The notes under the pieces: model-generated
Seen by the model: only the letters and a program-made list of their open reading frames with translations
Databases searched by the model: none
What the model was told of the DNA's origin: nothing
Shown: piece after piece, positions 60,815 through 64,000 of the stretch
Layout: every line of letters begins with the position of its first letter
How positions within the stretch are numbered: position 1 is the first letter of the stretch
Assembly (NCBI GenBank): GCA_963777565.1
Contig: CAVZQZ010000010.1
Coordinates: 248,001 to 312,000, forward strand
Direction: 5' to 3'
Length of the DNA stretch: 64,000 nt
Source of the DNA: CALMEC01 sp963777565
Lineage (GTDB): Bacteria > Actinomycetota > Thermoleophilia > Miltoncostaeales > Miltoncostaeaceae
Translations under genes and position numbers: made by a program

Positions 60815-62001
60815 TCCAGGTCGGCCTGCAGGTCCTCCACATCTTCGAGTCCGACCGAGAGCCGGATCACCCCGTCGTCGATGCCGGCGGCCTCACGCTC
60901 CGACGGGGTGAGTCGCCGGTGGGTCGTCGTGGCGGGGTGGGTGATGAGCGACTTCGCGTCGCCGAGGTTGTTCGAGATGTCGATCAGCCGCAGGGCGTCG
61001 ACCACCGCGAACGCGTCGCGCTTGCCGGTGTCCTTCGGCCCCGCGAGCGCGAACGTCACCACCGTCCCCCCCGCTGACATCTGGCGCAGCGCGAGCTCGT
61101 GCTGCGGGTGGCTCGCCAGGTAGGGGTAGCGCACCGCGGCGATCGCGGGATGGCCCTCGAGCCAGGTCGCGAGTCGCAGCGCCGACCGGCACTGGTGCTC
61201 GAGGCGCAGACGCAGCGTCTCGAGGCTCTTCAGCAGCACCCACGCGTTGAACGGGCTGATCGACGGGCCCGTGTGGCGCATCAGGGGCTCGACCTGGTTG
61301 CGGATGTAGCTCGTAGGACCCAGGATCGCGCCGCCGAGCACGCGCCCCTGCCCGTCGATGTGCTTCGTCGCCGAGTACACGACCACGTCCGCGCCGAATT
61401 CGAGGGGCTTCTGCAGAAGCGGCGTGGCGAACACGTTGTCGACGATCACCACTGCGCCGGCCTCGTGGGCCAGGCGGCAGACCTCGGCGATGTCGATCAG
61501 GTCCTGCATCGGGTTCGACGGCGACTCGAAGAACACCGCCTGCGCGGGCTCGGCGAGCGCGGCGCGCCACTGGTCGAGGTCGTGGCCGTCGACGAACGTA
61601 GTGCTCACGCCCCAGCGCGGCAGCAGGTCGTTCAGGATGATGTAGCAGGAGCCGAAGAGCGCCCGCGACGCCACGACGCGGTCGCCCGCGTCTACCAGTG
61701 CGAGGAGCGAGTTGAACACGGCGGCCATCCCGCTGGCTGTGGCGAAGCAGTCGTCGGCGCCCTCGATCAGTCGCAGCCGCTCCTCGAAGGCCGTGACCGT
61801 GGGGTTGCCGTACCTGCTGTAGACGTAGTGGTCGACCTCGCCGGCGAACGCGTCCTCGGCTTCCTGGGCCGACGTGTACACGTAGCCCTGGGTCAGGAAG
61901 AGCCCCTCCGAAGTCTCCGCGAACTCGCTTCGCTTCGTCCCGCCGCGCACGGCGAGGGTGTCGGGACGCCAATCCGGCTGCGGCGTCTCCGCCTCGCTCA
62001 C
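60790..62001 (-). CDS. metZ: O-succinylhomoserine sulfhydrylase-type Cys/Met metabolism PLP enzyme
   Basis: 403 residues. It makes homocysteine from O-succinyl- (or O-acetyl-) homoserine and sulfide, feeding metH. Visible are DTLAVRGGTKRSEF, VYSRYGNPTVTAFEERLRLI, IVDNVFATPLLQKPLEFGAD and the PLP lysine in VYSATKHIDGQGRVLGG. YVYTSAQEAEDAFAG and SFISNNLGDAKSL-like DISNNLGDAKSLITHP are typical of MetZ rather than cystathionine gamma-synthase. The acyl donor cannot be fixed by eye. The start overlaps the upstream small gene by 4 nt. Confidence 0.9.
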   Translation of the reverse strand: MSEAETPQPDWRPDTLAVRGGTKRSEFAETSEGLFLTQGYVYTSAQEAEDAFAGEVDHYVYSRYGNPTVTAFEERLRLIEGADDCFATASGMAAVFNSLLALVDAGDRVVASRALFGSCYIILNDLLPRWGVSTTFVDGHDLDQWRAALAEPAQAVFFESPSNPMQDLIDIAEVCRLAHEAGAVVIVDNVFATPLLQKPLEFGADVVVYSATKHIDGQGRVLGGAILGPTSYIRNQVEPLMRHTGPSISPFNAWVLLKSLETLRLRLEHQCRSALRLATWLEGHPAIAAVRYPYLASHPQHELALRQMSAGGTVVTFALAGPKDTGKRDAFAVVDALRLIDISNNLGDAKSLITHPATTTHRRLTPSEREAAGIDDGVIRLSVGLEDVEDLQADLDQALRSCG

Positions 62002-62195
62002 CGCCGGAACCCCGCCGTCGAATCGAGCACGATGGCCTGGGCCACGATGATCCGCGTTCCGTCGAACGTCACCGCCGGGGCGCCGTGCAGGGTGTAGCCG
62101 TCATCGAGCGCGGCGCTCACGCGTTCGCAGAACGCACGATCGTCCGGGCCGGTCAGCACCCGGTAGCGCAGCTTCGCGGTTGGCTCGTCAGTCAT
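61998..62195 (-). CDS. DUF1737-like small protein
   Basis: 65 residues, with LRYRVLTGPDDRAFCERVSA and ALDDGYTLHGAPAVTFDG. This matches the small DUF1737 domain, which is of unknown function and often described from its 'GY.LhGsp' core. AAAGGA lies 9 nt before the ATG at 62195. The ATGA overlap couples it to metZ, so it may influence sulfur assimilation. The 142 bp upstream, before the HtrA stop, form a GC-rich leader. Confidence 0.8.
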   Translation of the reverse strand: MTDEPTAKLRYRVLTGPDDRAFCERVSAALDDGYTLHGAPAVTFDGTRIIVAQAIVLDSTAGFRR

Positions 62196-62337
62196 GTCTC
62201 GTGTCCTTTCATCCGAGTGGGGTGCCGTCACGGCGAGCGACGCGACCTCGGCTCCGAAGCCTCGCAGACCCGCCGCCGAATCGGCAGGGTCGCGCCCGGG
62301 CGGTTCGTCCCTCGCGCCGAGGACCGTCGCGCCGCTC

Positions 62338-63354
62338 CTACTCGGACGGCAGCTCCCGCGGACGCAGCGCGACATGCTGCAGCGATCCCTCGCGCAACAG
62401 GGAGACGGTGATTTCCACGTCGATCGCCTCCGCCGTCATCAGCCGCTGCAGGTCGTCGACGCCGCCGATCGGGGTGTCGCCCAGCGCGACGATGAGATCC
62501 TCGGCCCGGATGCCGGCGTGGGCGGCGGGGCCGTCGGCGACGACCTCGACCACCTCGAGGCCGTGCGAGCGACCAAGCTCCGCGGCCAGGCGTGGTGGGA
62601 GCGGCCGCGTGCCGCCTGCGATGCCCACGTAGGCACGCCGCACGCGGCCGTCGCGCATCAACGTCGCCAGGATGCCCCGCGTCGTTGAGTCGATCGGCAC
62701 CGCCAACCCCAGCCCGACGCCCGCGACGGCGGTGTTGACGCCGATGACCCGCCCGCGCCCGTCGGCGAGCGCGCCGCCGGAGTTGCCGGGGTTCAGCGCG
62801 GCGTCGGTCTGGATCACGTTCTCGACGATCCTGGCGTGGCGGCCCGCCCGGAGGGGGAACGCCCGTCCCAGTGCGCTCACCACGCCGGCGGTGACCGAGC
62901 CGCCAAAGCCCAGCGGGTTGCCGATCGCGACGACGAGCTGCCCGACCTGAAGCTCACCCGCGTCGCCGAGCGTCGCGTGGGGCAGGTGCGGGACCTCGGC
63001 CCGCAGGACCGCAAGGTCCGAGAGCGGATCCGCGCCGATGACCCGGGCGGTCGTCTCGGTCCCGTCGGCGAACGCCGCGGTCACGGGTCCGTCGGCGCCG
63101 TCGACGACATGCGCGGACGTCAGCAGGTATCCGTCCGGCGTGATCACGACGCCGCTGCCGCTGCCGGCCTGGCGACGTCCGCGGACGCTTCGCGAGACCC
63201 GCAGGTTTGCGACCGCGGGCCCCACGAGCTTGGCCACGCGCGTGATCACCTGCGAATAGGCGTCGAGCGCCTCCCCGTCTGTTGGTCCCGTGGGCGCGCC
63301 TGACGGTCCTCCATCCGGTTGGAGCGGTGCGTCGATCAGGACGATGTCCCCCAT
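62338..63354 (-). CDS. HtrA/DegP-type serine protease with PDZ, without membrane anchor
   Basis: 338 residues. The trypsin-like domain has His82 (LLTSAHVVDG), Asp113 (DPLSDLAVLR) and Ser192 (ALNPGNSGGAL). One PDZ domain (about 245-330) contains GLEVVEVVADGPAAHAGIRA and DLIVALGDTPIGG. Unlike most actinobacterial HtrA proteins, there is no N-terminal membrane helix or signal peptide; the first 25 residues are Pro/Gly-rich (PLQPDGGPSGAPTGPTDGEA). It should therefore act in the cytoplasm unless the start is wrong. It is divergent from the aldo/keto reductase. Confidence 0.9.
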   Translation of the reverse strand: MGDIVLIDAPLQPDGGPSGAPTGPTDGEALDAYSQVITRVAKLVGPAVANLRVSRSVRGRRQAGSGSGVVITPDGYLLTSAHVVDGADGPVTAAFADGTETTARVIGADPLSDLAVLRAEVPHLPHATLGDAGELQVGQLVVAIGNPLGFGGSVTAGVVSALGRAFPLRAGRHARIVENVIQTDAALNPGNSGGALADGRGRVIGVNTAVAGVGLGLAVPIDSTTRGILATLMRDGRVRRAYVGIAGGTRPLPPRLAAELGRSHGLEVVEVVADGPAAHAGIRAEDLIVALGDTPIGGVDDLQRLMTAEAIDVEITVSLLREGSLQHVALRPRELPSE

Positions 63355-63379
63355 CGCTCGACGGTAGCACCGGCGAACT

Positions 63380-63408
63380 TTGTGCCGCCTCGGGGCGCTT
63401 TGTATGGT
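63380..63408 (+). promoter_or_regulatory. Promoter of the aldo/keto reductase, apparently leaderless
   Basis: TTGTGC (63380-63385), a 17-bp spacer and TATGGT (63403-63408) are followed by the GTG only 7 nt later. No ribosome-binding site fits, so the transcript probably starts at the start codon, as at the PucR-type gene (273). Confidence 0.5.
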
Positions 63409-63415
63409 CGGCCCC

Positions 63416-64000
63416 GTGCGACAGCGGGAACTGGGATCGGGTGGGCCGACCGTCGGAGCCGTCGGATTCGGGGCGATGTCGCTCTCCGGCGTCTACGGCG
63501 AGGCCGACGATGCGGAGTCGATCGCCACCCTGCATGCGGCGCTGGACCTCGGGGTCACGCTGATCGACACGGCCGACGTCTACGGCGCGGGCCACAACGA
63601 GGGCCTCGTGGGCCGCGCACTCCGGGGGCGACGCGACGAGGCGGTGCTGTGTACCAAGTTCGGGTTCGTCGATCCGTACGGCGGCGAGCCCCGCGTCAAC
63701 GGCAGCCCCGAGCATGCCCGCCGCTCGATCGACGAGAGCCTCGCCCGGCTCGGCGCGGACCACGTCGACCTCTGGTACCTCCATCGGATCGACCCGCGCG
63801 TACCGATCGAGGAGACCGTCGGCGCGATGGCCGAGCAGGTCGAGCTCGGCAAGGTCCGTCACCTCGGCCTATCAGAGGCATCCGCCGCCACGATCCGTCG
63901 CGCCCACGCCGTCCATCCCGTCGCAGCGGTGCAGAGCGAGTACGCCCTTTGGACGCGCGACGTCGAGGCCGAGGTGCTTCCCACGCTCGCCGAGCTCGGC
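63416..64000 (+). CDS. Aldo/keto reductase, N-terminal part (runs off right edge)
   Basis: 195 codons are visible and the frame is still open at 64000. The fold is an (alpha/beta)8 barrel: VGAVGFGAMSLSGVYGEADD, then the catalytic Asp and Tyr in VTLIDTADVYGAGHNEGLVG and the catalytic lysine in CTKFGFV. His in WYLHRIDPRVPIEETVGAM completes the tetrad. PVAAVQSEYALWTRDVE is typical of the AKR12/13-type enzymes. It uses NADPH to reduce carbonyls; the substrate is unknown. It is divergent from the HtrA gene with 61 bp between the starts. Confidence 0.9.
   Translation, partial: MRQRELGSGGPTVGAVGFGAMSLSGVYGEADDAESIATLHAALDLGVTLIDTADVYGAGHNEGLVGRALRGRRDEAVLCTKFGFVDPYGGEPRVNGSPEHARRSIDESLARLGADHVDLWYLHRIDPRVPIEETVGAMAEQVELGKVRHLGLSEASAATIRRAHAVHPVAAVQSEYALWTRDVEAEVLPTLAELG

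Overview
This is a 64-kb window of very GC-rich bacterial chromosome. Coding is dense, GTG starts are frequent and many neighbouring genes overlap by 1 or 4 nt. The gene content suggests an actinobacterium, most likely of the Thermoleophilia/Solirubrobacterales type: a PucR-type regulator divergent from glutamine synthetase, a B12-dependent ribonucleotide reductase behind nrdR, B12-dependent methionine synthase, a CGNR zinc-finger regulator, secreted Ig-like 'CSLDGG' repeats and a LuxR-type TPR regulator. The taxonomy is inference. I found no tRNA, rRNA, CRISPR array, transposase or phage gene. No gene-free stretch exceeds about 230 bases; the longest (2471-2697) is the yceI promoter region.

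Layout. 1-10.5 kb: the 5' end of glnA (-), a PucR regulator, yceI with a flavin reductase, two alpha/beta hydrolases around a CGNR regulator, a GT2 glycosyltransferase, an O-antigen-ligase-like membrane protein and signal peptidase I. 10.7-16.2 kb: nrdR-nrdJ, a secreted M23 peptidase and a PLP enzyme of the D-cysteine desulfhydrase family. 16.3-24.2 kb: a self-contained three-gene operon. It has a perfect 18-bp palindrome upstream, then a secreted propeller/Ig-like protein, a membrane-anchored protein and a 1754-residue membrane-anchored multicopper oxidase, and it ends in a 14-bp hairpin. 24.2-43.4 kb: pckA, metH, an M50 protease, an atypical receiver protein, a double GNAT, an EamA transporter, a prolyl oligopeptidase-like S9 peptidase, sbcDC, alanine dehydrogenase, a secreted serine protease and a truncated LuxR-type regulator.

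43.5-55.5 kb holds a purine pathway cluster on the minus strand: purD-purB, then purC-S-Q-L-F-M-N-H, nearly all joined by 4-nt overlaps. The proteins are easy to recognise, but the reading frame shifts every few tens of bases between about 43.57-51.91 kb and 52.95-55.22 kb. The rest of the window is clean, and so is an island of about 1 kb inside this block. I read this as uncorrected sequencing indels rather than gene decay. The clean island shows purB continuing in frame into a roughly 100-residue winged-helix-like extension.

55.5-64 kb: a cluster of two small secreted proteins, ApbE flavin transferase and a ferric-reductase-like heme membrane protein. Then come two small membrane proteins, an OmpR/HAMP-kinase two-component system, metZ behind a DUF1737-like gene, an HtrA-type protease and the start of an aldo/keto reductase.

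The strongest candidate for something undescribed is the multicopper oxidase operon. Its four copper motifs occur in the order HxxHxH, HCHxxxHxxxxM, HxHH, HxH, the reverse arrangement of halves from laccase or CueO. The trinuclear site therefore probably forms between domain 2 and domain 3 of a chain of six cupredoxin domains, presumably facing outside the cell.
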